A DNA stretch of 64,000 nucleotides from Streptomyces sp. MZ04. GTDB taxonomy: Bacteria > Actinomycetota > Actinomycetes > Streptomycetales > Streptomycetaceae. The notes below the pieces were generated by a model that was not told the DNA's origin, did not search any database, and worked only from the letters and a program-made list of their open reading frames with translations. Shown here one piece after another: positions 18,055 through 28,220 of the stretch (its first letter is position 1; the number at the start of each line of letters is the position of its first letter). The stretch is from the NCBI RefSeq assembly GCF_004684775.1, contig NZ_SRIC01000002.1:62001-126000 (forward strand), given 5' to 3'. Made by a program: the position numbers and the translations under genes.

Positions 18055-19033
18055 CGAACTCGAACTCCTGCGGGACTGGGACGCGGACGCGGCCCCGCTC
18101 ACCGAACCGGCCCGGGCGAAGGCCCGCCATCGACTGCTGAACACGATGGCGCGCGCGGAGCGGCACACCGACGCCGCCCCCAGCCGCCGCCACGCACTCC
18201 GCCTCGCGACAGCCGCCGTGGCCGCTGTGGCGGTGACGGGAACGGCGGTACTGATCACCGAGGGCGGCGCCGGCGAGGGCGATCGCCCCGACCGTGCCGA
18301 TCGCCTGTCGGGGACGGCGACCCCGCGGATGGGCAGCGTCAGCGCCGCAACGGTGCTGAACGGGGCGGCAGTGCGGACGGGTAAGCACGAGAAGACTGTG
18401 GCGCCGCGCGACGACCAGTTCATCTACTCGAAGCGGGTCATCAAGGAGACGGAGCGCAAGACCGGCGCGGTCAAGACCTATGAGGATGTGAACTGGGACT
18501 CAGTGGACGGCTCCAAGCGCTCCTTGACCATGGAGCTCGGCCGGGTGATCTGGGAGGAGCCCTTGGAGAAGGGCGAGGGCGTGTGGCCGCCTCGGGAGTG
18601 GAGCAAGCTGAAGAAGCTGCCCACCCACCCGAAGAAGCTCATCCCGAAGATCATCGGCGTCGGAACATCCAGCAAGCCGATCAGCGACTTCACAACGCAC
18701 GACTGGTACGACGCCTACTTCATGCTCGGCGAGCTCCTGAAGTGGCCGGTGCTGCCCCAGGGACTGCGCCCTGCCGCGTACGAGGCGCTGGCCCTGGTGC
18801 CCGGGGTCAAAGCGATTCCGGGGGTGGAGGACTCTGCCGGGCGCACTGGGGTGGGGATCTCTTACCCCAAGAGTCCCTTCGCGAAGGGCAAGTACCTCAT
18901 CTTCGATCCGGAATCCTATGAATTCCTGGGCTTCCGGGACGAGCGGACTTCGGCGTCCGGCGACAAGACGTACATCCAGCTGTCACACGTGGTGGACTGG
19001 GCGATCGTCGACCGGTTGAAGCAGCGCCCCTAG
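18047..19033 (+). CDS. CU044_5270-type membrane partner of the ECF sigma factor
   Basis: 328 residues, overlapping the sigma gene by 8 bp. The N-terminal 45 residues are cytoplasmic and charged (MTDELELLRDWDADAAPLTE). One membrane segment follows (LATAAVAAVAVTGTAVLITE) and an extracytoplasmic domain of about 250 residues completes it. This is the standard neighbour of this ECF group and is thought to act as sensor or anti-sigma-like partner, though the family does not carry a classical zinc anti-sigma motif, and none is visible here. Confidence 0.85.
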   Translation: MTDELELLRDWDADAAPLTEPARAKARHRLLNTMARAERHTDAAPSRRHALRLATAAVAAVAVTGTAVLITEGGAGEGDRPDRADRLSGTATPRMGSVSAATVLNGAAVRTGKHEKTVAPRDDQFIYSKRVIKETERKTGAVKTYEDVNWDSVDGSKRSLTMELGRVIWEEPLEKGEGVWPPREWSKLKKLPTHPKKLIPKIIGVGTSSKPISDFTTHDWYDAYFMLGELLKWPVLPQGLRPAAYEALALVPGVKAIPGVEDSAGRTGVGISYPKSPFAKGKYLIFDPESYEFLGFRDERTSASGDKTYIQLSHVVDWAIVDRLKQRP

Positions 19034-19258
19034 CCTTGCCGTTTCGTTCGGGTGTGGCTGTCGTCGATACGGACGCGCGAAAGTGCCTTCCTGGCCTGGG
19101 AATCCAGGCGGAGGGCACCTTCTCGGTTCGCCGATACGACGGGCTCGAAAGACAGACTGCGAGGCCTCAGGCTGGTGGCCCACAGTTTGCTCACTCTGAG
19201 CACTTCACTTAGGTCGCCGCCTGCGGGCGCATCGCCATCGCCCTGAGACCATGGCGGC

Positions 19259-19474
19259 GTGACCGAGCCCTCCGTAGAGCCACACCCCAAGGTCCAGATC
19301 GTGCAGGTGGACACCGCCGGCACCGACCTGCCCCTGACGGAGATCCGACGCTATCCCCAGGCGACGGTCACCGAAGTGGACCCACCTCACGCTGCTCGCC
19401 TCACCGGCACCGGCGCGGACGATCTTCCCCTCCGGGCCGGGGACCTCCTGCAAGGCATCAACCCAGCCGCCTGA
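19259..19474 (+). CDS. small hypothetical protein
   Basis: 71 residues from GTG 19259: MTEPSVEPHPKVQIVQVDTA ... PLRAGDLLQGINPAA. Codon use looks coding and the C-terminus resembles a small beta-strand protein. No family recognised. Nothing was recognised in the 225 bp before it. Confidence 0.4.
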   Translation: MTEPSVEPHPKVQIVQVDTAGTDLPLTEIRRYPQATVTEVDPPHAARLTGTGADDLPLRAGDLLQGINPAA

Positions 19475-19623
19475 TCAAGCAATCCAAAGGTGGATCAGGG
19501 TGCCACAAAGAGAGCTGTTGGCCCGGCCAAGCACAGCATCCCGCCAGCCCAGCCAGGGGCCCACGAGAGCCCCCTTGCCGGAAAAGCGGGTGCTCCAGTA
19601 CGAAGGGGTGGGCAGGATCCAGG

Positions 19624-19932
19624 CATGTCTACCGAGGTCAGCGGGACAATTGAGTGTCGGCCAGGTGTGCGCCTGTGGGGCCCGGACGACAAGGACTCCG
19701 CATGGCACGCCGCCATCGATCTGTGGCTGCTCAACATCGGCAACGCTTACGACGCGCTCGCCTGCCTTTTCGGAGTACGCAACACGTACGGCTTTCGGCA
19801 CCCTGCAGCTCGGACCAGGCGATCCACGTGGTGCCGTACGCGCCGCTCATGGCGGAGTCGGCGTGTTCGGCGGTCAATCCGTCGGATGCACCGTGGCCCG
19901 AGCCGAGCGTTCTCCATGGCCGAACGGGCCAA
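19624..19932. pseudogene. hypothetical gene broken by an internal inversion
   Basis: Plus strand 19624-19797 reads MSTEVSGTIECRPGVRLWGP, DDKDSAWHAAIDLWLLNIGN, AYDALACLFGVRNTYGFR, typical of a small Streptomyces hypothetical protein. The part I would expect next (AYGTTWIAWSEL) is found instead on the minus strand immediately downstream (about 19932 to 19800). The simplest reading is inversion of the 3' part of the gene. Confidence 0.45.
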
Positions 19933-20109
19933 CTACGGCGCTCGGTCACACCTGTTGCGGTCGGGCCCCCGGGTGGGACGGGTTCGTATATTCGGGGGGA
20001 TGCAGGAGAGACCTCCCCACACCGGCTGGCGCGGCACAGCGGCACAGCGGCATGTGCATGTGCCGCCGACCGACACCGTGGCAGCTGGTGTCCTGGCCCA
20101 GTGGGCGGC

Positions 20110-20372
20110 AGCGACACCGGTGCCACGCTGGACGCCACGTACCTGGATCTGGCCGGCGCCGATCTGTCCGGCGCCGACTTCTGGGCTTTGAGGACGCCGA
20201 TGGGGACGGTGAGAACGCATCGGTCCGAGCGGAGCTTCTCGCCCCCGTTGCCGCGCGCGATGCGGGTGACGACGGCTTCGGTCCGTACGGGGATGGTGCC
20301 GCGGACGTGGGCGAGAAGCTGGGCGTAGCCGTCGGGCAGGGCCGTACACCAGCCGAAGTTCCTGAGCCCCTG
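20110..20372. pseudogene. two fused scraps: pentapeptide repeat (+) and flavin amine oxidase (-)
   Basis: Plus strand 20110-20187 reads LDATYLDLAGADLSGADF, an A(D/N)LxxADL pentapeptide-repeat signature. From about 20187 to 20372 the minus strand reads NFGWCTALPDGYAQLLAHV, VRTEAVVTRIARGNGG, CVLTVPIGVLKA, typical of flavin-containing amine oxidases. Both are partial and abut each other, so this is a rearrangement junction. Confidence 0.45.
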
Positions 20373-20374
20373 AG

Positions 20375-21178
20375 TCAGCGCAGGAGGAGAAGTACGGCCA
20401 GGGCGAGGAGGAGTGAGTCGATCCGGTCGAGCAGGCCCCCGGAGCCGGCCAGCCAGTGAGCGGAGTCCTTCGCCTGCGCTCCTCGCTTGACCATGGATTC
20501 GAGGAGGTCCCCCGCCGGGGCGCCGACCGCCACCGCGACCGCCATCGGCAGGCTCAGCGCGGACAGCGCGGCGAGCACACCGAGGGCGGCCGCGGCACCG
20601 GAGAGGGTTCCGCTCCACCGCTTGGCCGGGGAGAGCGGTGACAGCGGTGGCCCGCCCAGCCGTTGTCCGGCGAAGTACGCGACGATGTCGCCCACCGAGA
20701 CAGCGGCGAACAGGGCGAGCGCGGTCGCGCCGAGCGGCACCAGGGCGGCGAGCACGCTCAGCCAGACCAGCCCGAGCAGACCGGCCCCGAGCCGGCGCAG
20801 ACCGTGGGTGGAGTCACCGGACAGGAGCGGGACCGCGGCGATGGACAGCGCGCCGACCGCCACCGCCCGCGCCTCGTGTCCGGGGGCCAGCCAGGAGGTC
20901 AGCACCACAACGGAGACGGCAGCGGCCAGTACGGCCCTGTCTGGCCGGGACAGACCCATCAGCCCGCCGAACTCCATCGCCGCGACCACCCCGACCACGA
21001 GCGCGAGGGCCGTCACCCCCGGGCTGCCCCACCAGAACGCTCCGGCGACCAGGGGCACTCCGACCGCCCAGCAGCACCAACGGACCAGCAGTTCGCGGCG
21101 GCCGGAGAGTGCCGCGGCGATCCCGCCGAGCGCCAGGGCCCCGCCGAGGAAGGGCGCGAGGGAGTCGACGGTGATCAC
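20375..21178 (-). CDS. phosphatidate cytidylyltransferase-like membrane enzyme (CdsA family)
   Basis: 267 residues from GTG 21178, with about 7-8 membrane segments. The CdsA signature is complete at the C-terminus: SMVKRGAQAKDSAHWLAGSG followed by GLLDRIDSLL (K-R-x4-K-D ... G-x-x-D-R). Such enzymes make CDP-diacylglycerol from CTP and phosphatidate. The GTGA overlap with the upstream GNAT-aminotransferase gene suggests a dedicated pathway role, possibly CDP activation of a lipid or phospho-acid, rather than housekeeping; this is inference. Confidence 0.85.
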   Translation of the reverse strand: MITVDSLAPFLGGALALGGIAAALSGRRELLVRWCCWAVGVPLVAGAFWWGSPGVTALALVVGVVAAMEFGGLMGLSRPDRAVLAAAVSVVVLTSWLAPGHEARAVAVGALSIAAVPLLSGDSTHGLRRLGAGLLGLVWLSVLAALVPLGATALALFAAVSVGDIVAYFAGQRLGGPPLSPLSPAKRWSGTLSGAAAALGVLAALSALSLPMAVAVAVGAPAGDLLESMVKRGAQAKDSAHWLAGSGGLLDRIDSLLLALAVLLLLR

Positions 21179-22956
21179 CGGGCGTACCCGGCGGCGGCGT
21201 CGGCCGCGAGTCCGGGGGCCCGCCGCGAGGGGGAGCTCGGTCGCAGCGTCTCCAGCGCGGCTTCGTACGCCGCAACGATGCGCGCGTTCTCCGCCGCGTC
21301 CCTGACCGCGACGCGTACGGTGCGCCCTTCGTACTGCGGCGAGAGGGGCGACAGGTCGCGCAGGTAGACGTCGTGCCGGCGGCACTCCCGCACCAGGCGG
21401 GCAGCGCTCGGTCCGTCGTACGGCAGGGTGATGTTGAGGAAGTTCGCGACGCCCTCCTCGACCACGGAGGTGTCGGCCACCTGGGCGAGGTCGGTGGCCA
21501 GTCGATGGCGCAGGGTGTGGGTGCGCAGCCAGCAGGCGCGGTAGTGCGCGGGGTCCCGCAGGGCGGCCACGGCGGCGAGTTGTGCGGGAAGGCTCACCGC
21601 CCAGGGCGGCGTCCACCGGCGCAGCAGTGCCGCGGTGGCGGGTTCGGCCACCAGGTAGGCCGCCCGCACGCCGGACAGCGCGTACATCTTGGACAGCGAG
21701 GTGCAGACCACGACCCGCGGGTCTACGGCGGCCAGTGGGGCGAGCGACTCCGCCAGGTCCACGTAGCCGAGGTAGGCCTCGTCGATCCACCAGCGGGTCC
21801 CGGCCGGGGCGGCCGCGATCAGGGTGCGCAGTTCGGCGGCGGATGCGTGGCGTCCGGTCGGGTTGTTCGGGTTGACCACGACCACCAGGTCGTAACGGCC
21901 CGCCCCGACGACGGAGGCCAGCCGGGCGAAGTCGATCCGCCACCCGTCGCTCCGGTGCAACCGGAAGCGGTCCACCCGGCACCCGATCACGCGCTCGGTG
22001 ACATGGGCGTATTCGCCGTACCCCGGATCCAGCAGCAGCACCCTGCTCTCTGGGGTCAGCCACCGGCCGAACGCTCGAAAGATCAGGTCCGACGAGCCGG
22101 CTCCGGTCAGGAGCGTCTCCACCGGCAGTGCCCGGGCCTTCGAGAGTTCTGACAGCAGGCCCTCGGCGCCGGTGGGAGGCGAGGTTCTGGCGTACCAGGC
22201 CGGGTCTTCCGTGAGCGCCGCACGTGCCTCGGGAGCGGGCGGGAACCAGGCGTCCAGCACGTCGGCGGCGACGACCTCGTGGCGCCGGTGCAACGTGCGA
22301 AAGTCCGTTCCAATGGCGGTGAAGGAGGCGCCGCCGTGTTCACAGCCGTCCGGCCCGGGCGCCCATTCCATGTCCAACTGCCAGTCCACGACGGAGCGGA
22401 ACCGTTCCAGGGCGGTTCGGTACCGGGTGGTGGCGACCTGCGTCAGCCCGGCCACCTCGCCCGTCAGTACCTCGAAGGTCACCGCACCGCTGCGGACGGT
22501 GTGTCCGAGGGGCCGCAGGCCGGCCGCCAGGTACATGCCGAGCAGTTCGGTGCGGCCCATCGCCACCACCGTGCGGCCTCCCCGGGAGGAGATCCAGCGC
22601 AGGGCCGCGTACATCAGCAGCGGGGCCACCGCGGTGCTGCGCCAGCGCGGCTCCACGGTGAGGATGCGTACCTCGAAGACTCCATCCTCGGACAGCAGCG
22701 GCAGTTCGTCGCGGGTCAGGTACTTGTCGAGGCCGTAGCGGCCCAGCCACGGCGGGGTGAGGCTGACGAAGCCGATGCGGACCGGCCCTCGGGCCGCGAC
22801 GAGGTAGACGTTGTCGCCGTCCAGCGCGTCGTGCAACCGTCGGTCCGGTTGCGGCGTGTGCTGACCGAGCTCCTGGGCGTACACGCGGTGCCTCAACTCG
22901 TGGACCCAGACCAGGTCCTCGGGAGTGGCAGCTCGTATGTGCAGGTCGCGACTCAT
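21175..22956 (-). CDS. GNAT acetyltransferase fused to fold-type I aminotransferase
   Basis: 593 residues. Residues 1 to about 210 are a GNAT-like domain (MSRDLHIRAATPEDLVWVHE, LHDALDGDNVYLVAARGPVR, VEPRWRSTAVAPLLMYAALR). Residues about 225-575 are a PLP aminotransferase of the histidinol-phosphate type: TGAGSSDLIFRAFGRWL, VVVVNPNNPTGRHASAAELR, WWIDEAYLGYVD and the lysine site TSLSKMYALSGVRAAYLVAE. The C-terminal domain ends with VRVAVRDAAENARIV. One protein thus joins N-acylation with amino-group transfer. Operon with the CdsA-like gene (4-bp overlap). The ATG at 22956 is preceded by GAAAGAGA. Confidence 0.88.
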   Translation of the reverse strand: MSRDLHIRAATPEDLVWVHELRHRVYAQELGQHTPQPDRRLHDALDGDNVYLVAARGPVRIGFVSLTPPWLGRYGLDKYLTRDELPLLSEDGVFEVRILTVEPRWRSTAVAPLLMYAALRWISSRGGRTVVAMGRTELLGMYLAAGLRPLGHTVRSGAVTFEVLTGEVAGLTQVATTRYRTALERFRSVVDWQLDMEWAPGPDGCEHGGASFTAIGTDFRTLHRRHEVVAADVLDAWFPPAPEARAALTEDPAWYARTSPPTGAEGLLSELSKARALPVETLLTGAGSSDLIFRAFGRWLTPESRVLLLDPGYGEYAHVTERVIGCRVDRFRLHRSDGWRIDFARLASVVGAGRYDLVVVVNPNNPTGRHASAAELRTLIAAAPAGTRWWIDEAYLGYVDLAESLAPLAAVDPRVVVCTSLSKMYALSGVRAAYLVAEPATAALLRRWTPPWAVSLPAQLAAVAALRDPAHYRACWLRTHTLRHRLATDLAQVADTSVVEEGVANFLNITLPYDGPSAARLVRECRRHDVYLRDLSPLSPQYEGRTVRVAVRDAAENARIVAAYEAALETLRPSSPSRRAPGLAADAAAGYAR

Positions 22957-23315
22957 GCATGTCTCTTTCGGCAAAAGGGGGCCTGGGGGCACGGAGGCCG
23001 ACTGGCCCGGGAGCTCTGCCCCCTGAGGAGCAGCTGTGGTGAACAGGTCGACGACTGGATGCCGGGCCCGTCACCAGCAGGGGAGGAGAAGGCCGGAACG
23101 CACCTCGCGGAGGTGGGCATTCGCCGTTTCCTCACTGGAGGTTCGCGCCATAGGTGCATCTTTGGGGGTGCCGTGCGGCCGCGCATGAGTACGCGTACTT
23201 GAGTACGTGAGTAGTTGTCGTGGTGTGGTGCGGCAACGGGTGGAAACCTGCTTCCCGTCGCTCCCCGGCATCGCGGACACGATCGGATCCCTTCCTGCTG
23301 GGAGTCCCTTGACCA
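22957..23315. promoter_or_regulatory. leader region with palindromic operator candidate
   Basis: No gene seen here. At 23188-23199 AGTACGCGTACT is a perfect 12-bp palindrome and overlaps a second dyad, GTACTTGAGTAC, with a further GTAC nearby. This lies upstream of the GNAT-aminotransferase/CdsA operon and may bind a dimeric repressor, though it is about 230 bp from the start codon. Confidence 0.3.
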
Positions 23316-23798
23316 TCACGGGTGTTGGGCACGCAGCTGGTCCAGTTCGCTGCCGATCGCATCTCGCAGCACGTCATGCTGCGGGCCGAGCTTGAATTGC
23401 TCGTCGCTCCACCGTTCACGCGGATAGAGCCAGACCGGAGCACCCACCACACTGTCCGGCTCCCACTCGAACCGCGGCCAGACATGCGCGTGCAAGAACG
23501 GGTCCGTATTCCCCAGGATCTCCAGGTTGACCCGTCGGAAAGCCGGGTCCAGCCGCCGACAGGCACGCTCGACCGCTTCACCGAGCTGGTCCATGTCAGA
23601 CAGGAACGACAGCCGCTTCGCCCTCGGCAGGTCCGACAGCCGCTGCACATCCGGTTCGTCCACGAGCAGAACCGAGTAGCCCGGCAGGAACTGAACATCC
23701 CCGATCACCGCGAACCCCGACGTCAGCCGTCGCAGGACGGTCGGGTTCTCGTCCCTCAGCGCAGCCCCGATCCGGTCCATCCGCCAGTCACCAGGCAT
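23316..23798 (-). CDS. HIT-family hydrolase-like protein
   Basis: 160 residues. Hallmarks are FLPGYSVLLVDEPDVQRLSD in the first half and NTDPFLHAHVWPRFEWEP in the second, where HAHVW is the HxHxx catalytic core (the third His position is a Trp or Arg, so the triad looks incomplete). HIT proteins hydrolyse or transfer nucleoside phosphates. This Streptomyces group is uncharacterised. The ATG at 23798 fits better than the in-frame TTG two codons upstream. Confidence 0.75.
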   Translation of the reverse strand: MPGDWRMDRIGAALRDENPTVLRRLTSGFAVIGDVQFLPGYSVLLVDEPDVQRLSDLPRAKRLSFLSDMDQLGEAVERACRRLDPAFRRVNLEILGNTDPFLHAHVWPRFEWEPDSVVGAPVWLYPRERWSDEQFKLGPQHDVLRDAIGSELDQLRAQHP

Positions 23799-23878
23799 GG
23801 CCAAAATCTACATTCCGGTGATCAGGGACCGCTCTTCAAACCCCATCCGGCTGCGGGCTGCGGGCTGCGGGGCGGCCG

Positions 23879-24064
23879 ATGCGGTCGAAGCCGGTCTCGG
23901 TGGCGACCGGGCGGGGCGAGGGTGCCTCGAACGTGGAGTCGACCCGGGTGCGGCTGAAGCGCCTGGCGAGCCGGGGCTGGCTCACCGAGGGCTCGCCGGG
24001 TCTGTTCGCCCTGCTCGACCCTGGCGAGGACCGCGGGCCGGGACGTGCGGGCTCTGGCGGATGA
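23879..24064 (+). pseudogene. C-terminal winged-helix-like scrap
   Basis: Reads MRSKPVSVATGRGEGASNVE, STRVRLKRLASRGWLTEGSP, GLFAL. This looks like the end of a winged-helix protein associated with insertion elements in Streptomyces. No complete gene exists around it. Confidence 0.3.
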
Positions 24065-24118
24065 GGACTCTTCTTCCTACGTTCGGAAGTGCCGACTGTC
24101 CGTGCAGGAAGAACAGTC

Positions 24119-25622
<1,504 letters not shown>

Positions 25623-27080
25623 TCGAACGCGAAGCTTCCCGTCATCCCGGCACTGCGTGAGTGGCATGGCGGCAGCGGCTCATACTCCTACCAGCCCGGC
25701 ACACGCATCGTCCGTAGCCGTGCACACGCGGCGGCCCTGGCCATCACCGCTGCCACCTTCGCGGACGACCTCGCGGCTCTTACCGGACGGCGGCCCGTCC
25801 AGGCCGTCGGGGCAGCCGGCGAGGTACGCAAGGGCGACATCTTCCTCACGCTGGGAGCCCCGGACCGCACCCTGGGTCGGGAGGGCTATGCGCTCGGCTC
25901 CACCGACCGCCTCACGGTCTCCGCTCGCACGGACACCGGTGCCTTCTACGGCACCCGTACGGTCTTGCAACTCCTCAAGCAAAAGCGGACCGTCCCCCGG
26001 GGCACAGCCCGGGACTGGCCGACCAAGCCCGAGCGCGGCCTCATGGTGGATGTGGGCCGCAAGTACTTCACCCCGCGGTGGCTGGCCGCTCACATCAAGG
26101 AACTGGCCTACCTCAAGCTCAACTACCTGCACCTGCACCTGCACCTGCACCTGCACCTCTCCGACAACCAGGGCTTCCGTATCGAGTCCGCCTCACACCC
26201 CGAGGTTGTCTCCTCGCAGCACCTGACCAAGCGCCAGGTGCTGGACCTCATCGCGCTCGCAGCCCGGTACAAGATCACGGTGGTGCCTGAGATCGAGGCC
26301 CCCGGGCATCTGACTGCGGTCCTCGCCAAGCATCCACATCTTCGGCTCACCGACCGCACCGGCAAGGTCCGTGAGGGCGCCATCGACCTCAGCAAGCCCG
26401 GTGCCTATCAGCTCATCAAGGAGCTCTACACCGAGTACCTGAAACTATTCCCCGGGCCGTACTTTCACATCGGTGCCGACGAGTACGGCGCCGATGGCAA
26501 CGGCTATCCGCAACTCCTCGCTCACGCCCGCAAACAACATGGCCCCAAGGCAGGCGTCAGGGACGCGTACCTCGGCTTTGTCAACTGGGCGAACCGACTG
26601 GTACGAGCCCACGGCAAGACGACACGGGCCTGGAGCGACGGCATCCACGGCGGCAACACGGTAACCGTCGACCGGAACGTGATCCTGGAGTACTGGTATA
26701 CACACGGACTCACCCCTCAACAGCACGTGGACAACGGCCACCGCATCATCAACGCCAGCTGGCACCCCACGTACTACATCCTCGGCGGCAACACACCCGA
26801 CACGGCCTTCGGCTACGAAAAGTGGCACGCCGATCTGTTCGAGGCCGGCGGCACCCTGAAGCCCCACGACCGGGCCCGGAACCTCGGAGCCAAGCTTCAC
26901 GTCTGGTGCGACCTGCCCCACCTGCAGACCCAACAGCAGGTGGCAGCCGGGATCATGCAGCCCCTGCGCATGCTGTCCCAGCAGACCTGGGGTTCCGTAC
27001 GACCCGCTCACGCCTGGGCCCAATTCCAGCCCATCATCGACACGATCGGCCGCAATCCGGCCTGGCCCAAGCAGATCTGA
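25623..27080 (+). CDS. GH20 beta-N-acetylhexosaminidase, N-terminus replaced
   Basis: About 485 residues of a family-20 glycoside hydrolase. A GH20b domain (RGDIFLTLG-like KGDIFLTLGAPDR, TDTGAFYGTRTVLQLL) precedes the TIM barrel (KPERGLMVDVGRKYFTPRWL, SDNQGFRIESASHPEVVSSQ, VVPEIEAPGHLTAVLA). The catalytic Asp-Glu pair is in YFHIGADEYG. The enzyme releases GlcNAc from chitin or glycans, usually outside the cell. No signal peptide or own start codon is visible: the frame is fused to the last ISKra4 frame, so secretion and perhaps expression are lost. A CTGCAC repeat lengthens the barrel strand before SDNQGF. Confidence 0.8.
   Translation, partial: SNAKLPVIPALREWHGGSGSYSYQPGTRIVRSRAHAAALAITAATFADDLAALTGRRPVQAVGAAGEVRKGDIFLTLGAPDRTLGREGYALGSTDRLTVSARTDTGAFYGTRTVLQLLKQKRTVPRGTARDWPTKPERGLMVDVGRKYFTPRWLAAHIKELAYLKLNYLHLHLHLHLHLSDNQGFRIESASHPEVVSSQHLTKRQVLDLIALAARYKITVVPEIEAPGHLTAVLAKHPHLRLTDRTGKVREGAIDLSKPGAYQLIKELYTEYLKLFPGPYFHIGADEYGADGNGYPQLLAHARKQHGPKAGVRDAYLGFVNWANRLVRAHGKTTRAWSDGIHGGNTVTVDRNVILEYWYTHGLTPQQHVDNGHRIINASWHPTYYILGGNTPDTAFGYEKWHADLFEAGGTLKPHDRARNLGAKLHVWCDLPHLQTQQQVAAGIMQPLRMLSQQTWGSVRPAHAWAQFQPIIDTIGRNPAWPKQI
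26127..26156 (+). repeat. CTGCAC x5 inside the GH20 gene
   Basis: Five perfect hexamers encode (Leu-His)5 in LNYLHLHLHLHLHLSDNQGF. Family members typically have LNYLHLHxSDNQGF, so about three dipeptides are extra. Confidence 0.97.
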
Positions 27081-27098
27081 CCCTCGCCCGAGAATGCG

Positions 27099-27168
27099 AA
27101 CGGGCCTGCTCCAACGGGCCTGCTCCAACAGGCCGTTCGAAACAGGCCGTTCGAAACAGGCCGTTCGA
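27099..27168. repeat. 14-bp tandem array, terminator-like
   Basis: Two copies of AACGGGCCTGCTCC followed by three copies of AACAGGCCGTTCGA. The two types are nearly inverted relative to each other (GAACGGGCCTG versus CAGGCCGTTC), so the array can fold into alternative hairpins. It sits between the convergent GH20 and phosphotransferase genes, a place for a bidirectional terminator. Confidence 0.9.
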
Positions 27169-27203
27169 GGCAAGAGCCTCGCGGTTGCTGTCGCGCCAGT
27201 GCC

Positions 27204-27986
27204 CTAGCCGCCGGCAGGGGTCCAAAAGGAGGTGGGTATCGCCTCGACCTCGAGGGCGGCTTGCCGCAGGTCGGCGGCAACCGGGAGAAGCGCGGTGTAT
27301 ACCGGGTTGCCGTCGGCGGCCATGTGGTCGATGACGTCGGCGTTCGTCCGGGCCCGTGCGGCCACCACGGCCGCGAAGGCCGACCGGTCGCCGTCGTAGC
27401 CATAGGCGTCGAGCAGCAGGTGCAGACGTCGGGACCGGTCCTCGAACGCGGTGAATCCAGTCCGCTCGGCCAATCGACGGGCCTGCAACGGCACCCAGGT
27501 CAACGCCATGAATGCCAGATCGAACTCGCGCGACGAAGGCCCAGCGGTGTCCCAATCGAAGAACCCGGCCAGATCGCCCTCGTGCCACACCGCGTTCCAC
27601 GGGGCGGCGTCATGGTGCCCGATGACCAGCCCCGGCCGCCACGTCTGCCCGGCGAGCCAGCGCACCCCCGACGGTGGTACGAATGTCTCCGTCGCATCGT
27701 GCAGCCGGCGGGCCCACCTGCCGACACTCACCAACGCGGTGTCCGAATACACCCATGCGGGCCAGGGAAGATCCTCACCAGCGGTCTCGCCCACAAGATG
27801 GGTCAAGACCTCACGCCCTCGCGTATCCATCCCCAGCAGCCGGGGCGCCCCGCTGAATCCCACGGCCTCCAGATGACGCAGCACCGCATGCACGGCAGGC
27901 GTCCAGGGCTGCACGGGCCGGTGGACCGCATCACCGATCCGCACCGCACCCACGGTCCGCCCGCCAGGCAGACGCTGCTCTTCCAT
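27204..27986 (-). CDS. aminoglycoside-phosphotransferase-family protein
   Basis: 260 residues with the APH kinase fold. The catalytic loop is GHHDAAPWNAVW (H-x-D-x4-N) and the metal-binding site FFDWDTAG, about residues 155-180. The N-terminal lobe has RTVGAVRIGDAVHRPVQPWT. Such proteins phosphorylate antibiotics or small metabolites; the substrate is unknown. The ATG at 27986 was chosen because the conserved domain begins right after it; the frame is open further upstream to 28142. Confidence 0.85.
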   Translation of the reverse strand: MEEQRLPGGRTVGAVRIGDAVHRPVQPWTPAVHAVLRHLEAVGFSGAPRLLGMDTRGREVLTHLVGETAGEDLPWPAWVYSDTALVSVGRWARRLHDATETFVPPSGVRWLAGQTWRPGLVIGHHDAAPWNAVWHEGDLAGFFDWDTAGPSSREFDLAFMALTWVPLQARRLAERTGFTAFEDRSRRLHLLLDAYGYDGDRSAFAAVVAARARTNADVIDHMAADGNPVYTALLPVAADLRQAALEVEAIPTSFWTPAGG

Positions 27987-28165
27987 GGCCCGGTTGTATC
28001 GCACGCCGACCATCCGCGCAGCCACATTTCCTGCCCCCAGCCGAAGCCATTGCCGCAACTTCACCCCGGTCAGCGGACCTTCGACAAACCGTGATGAGGA
28101 CGGCCTCCCACGCACATGCGGACGTGGATACTCACTCAGCAATGACCTTCACGAAATTCCGGTCA

Positions 28166-28205
28166 CCCCCGGGCCCGCCGACCTGATGGTCGGCGGGCCC
28201 GGGGG
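28166..28205 (-). terminator. perfect 18-bp stem hairpin after the MerR gene
   Basis: Arms 28166-28183 and 28188-28205 pair without mismatch around a 4-base loop. It starts 16 bp past the MerR stop on the minus strand. Confidence 0.88.
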
Positions 28206-28220
28206 GTCAGTGACATCTCC

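Noticed and set aside
20638-21367. Plus-strand frames over the CdsA-like gene
   Set aside because: Antisense to a membrane enzyme with a full CdsA signature; composition is typical of shadow frames.
27099-27168. 14-bp array considered as a CRISPR-like repeat
   Set aside because: Units are directly adjacent with no spacers and fit a terminator; no cas genes in the window.
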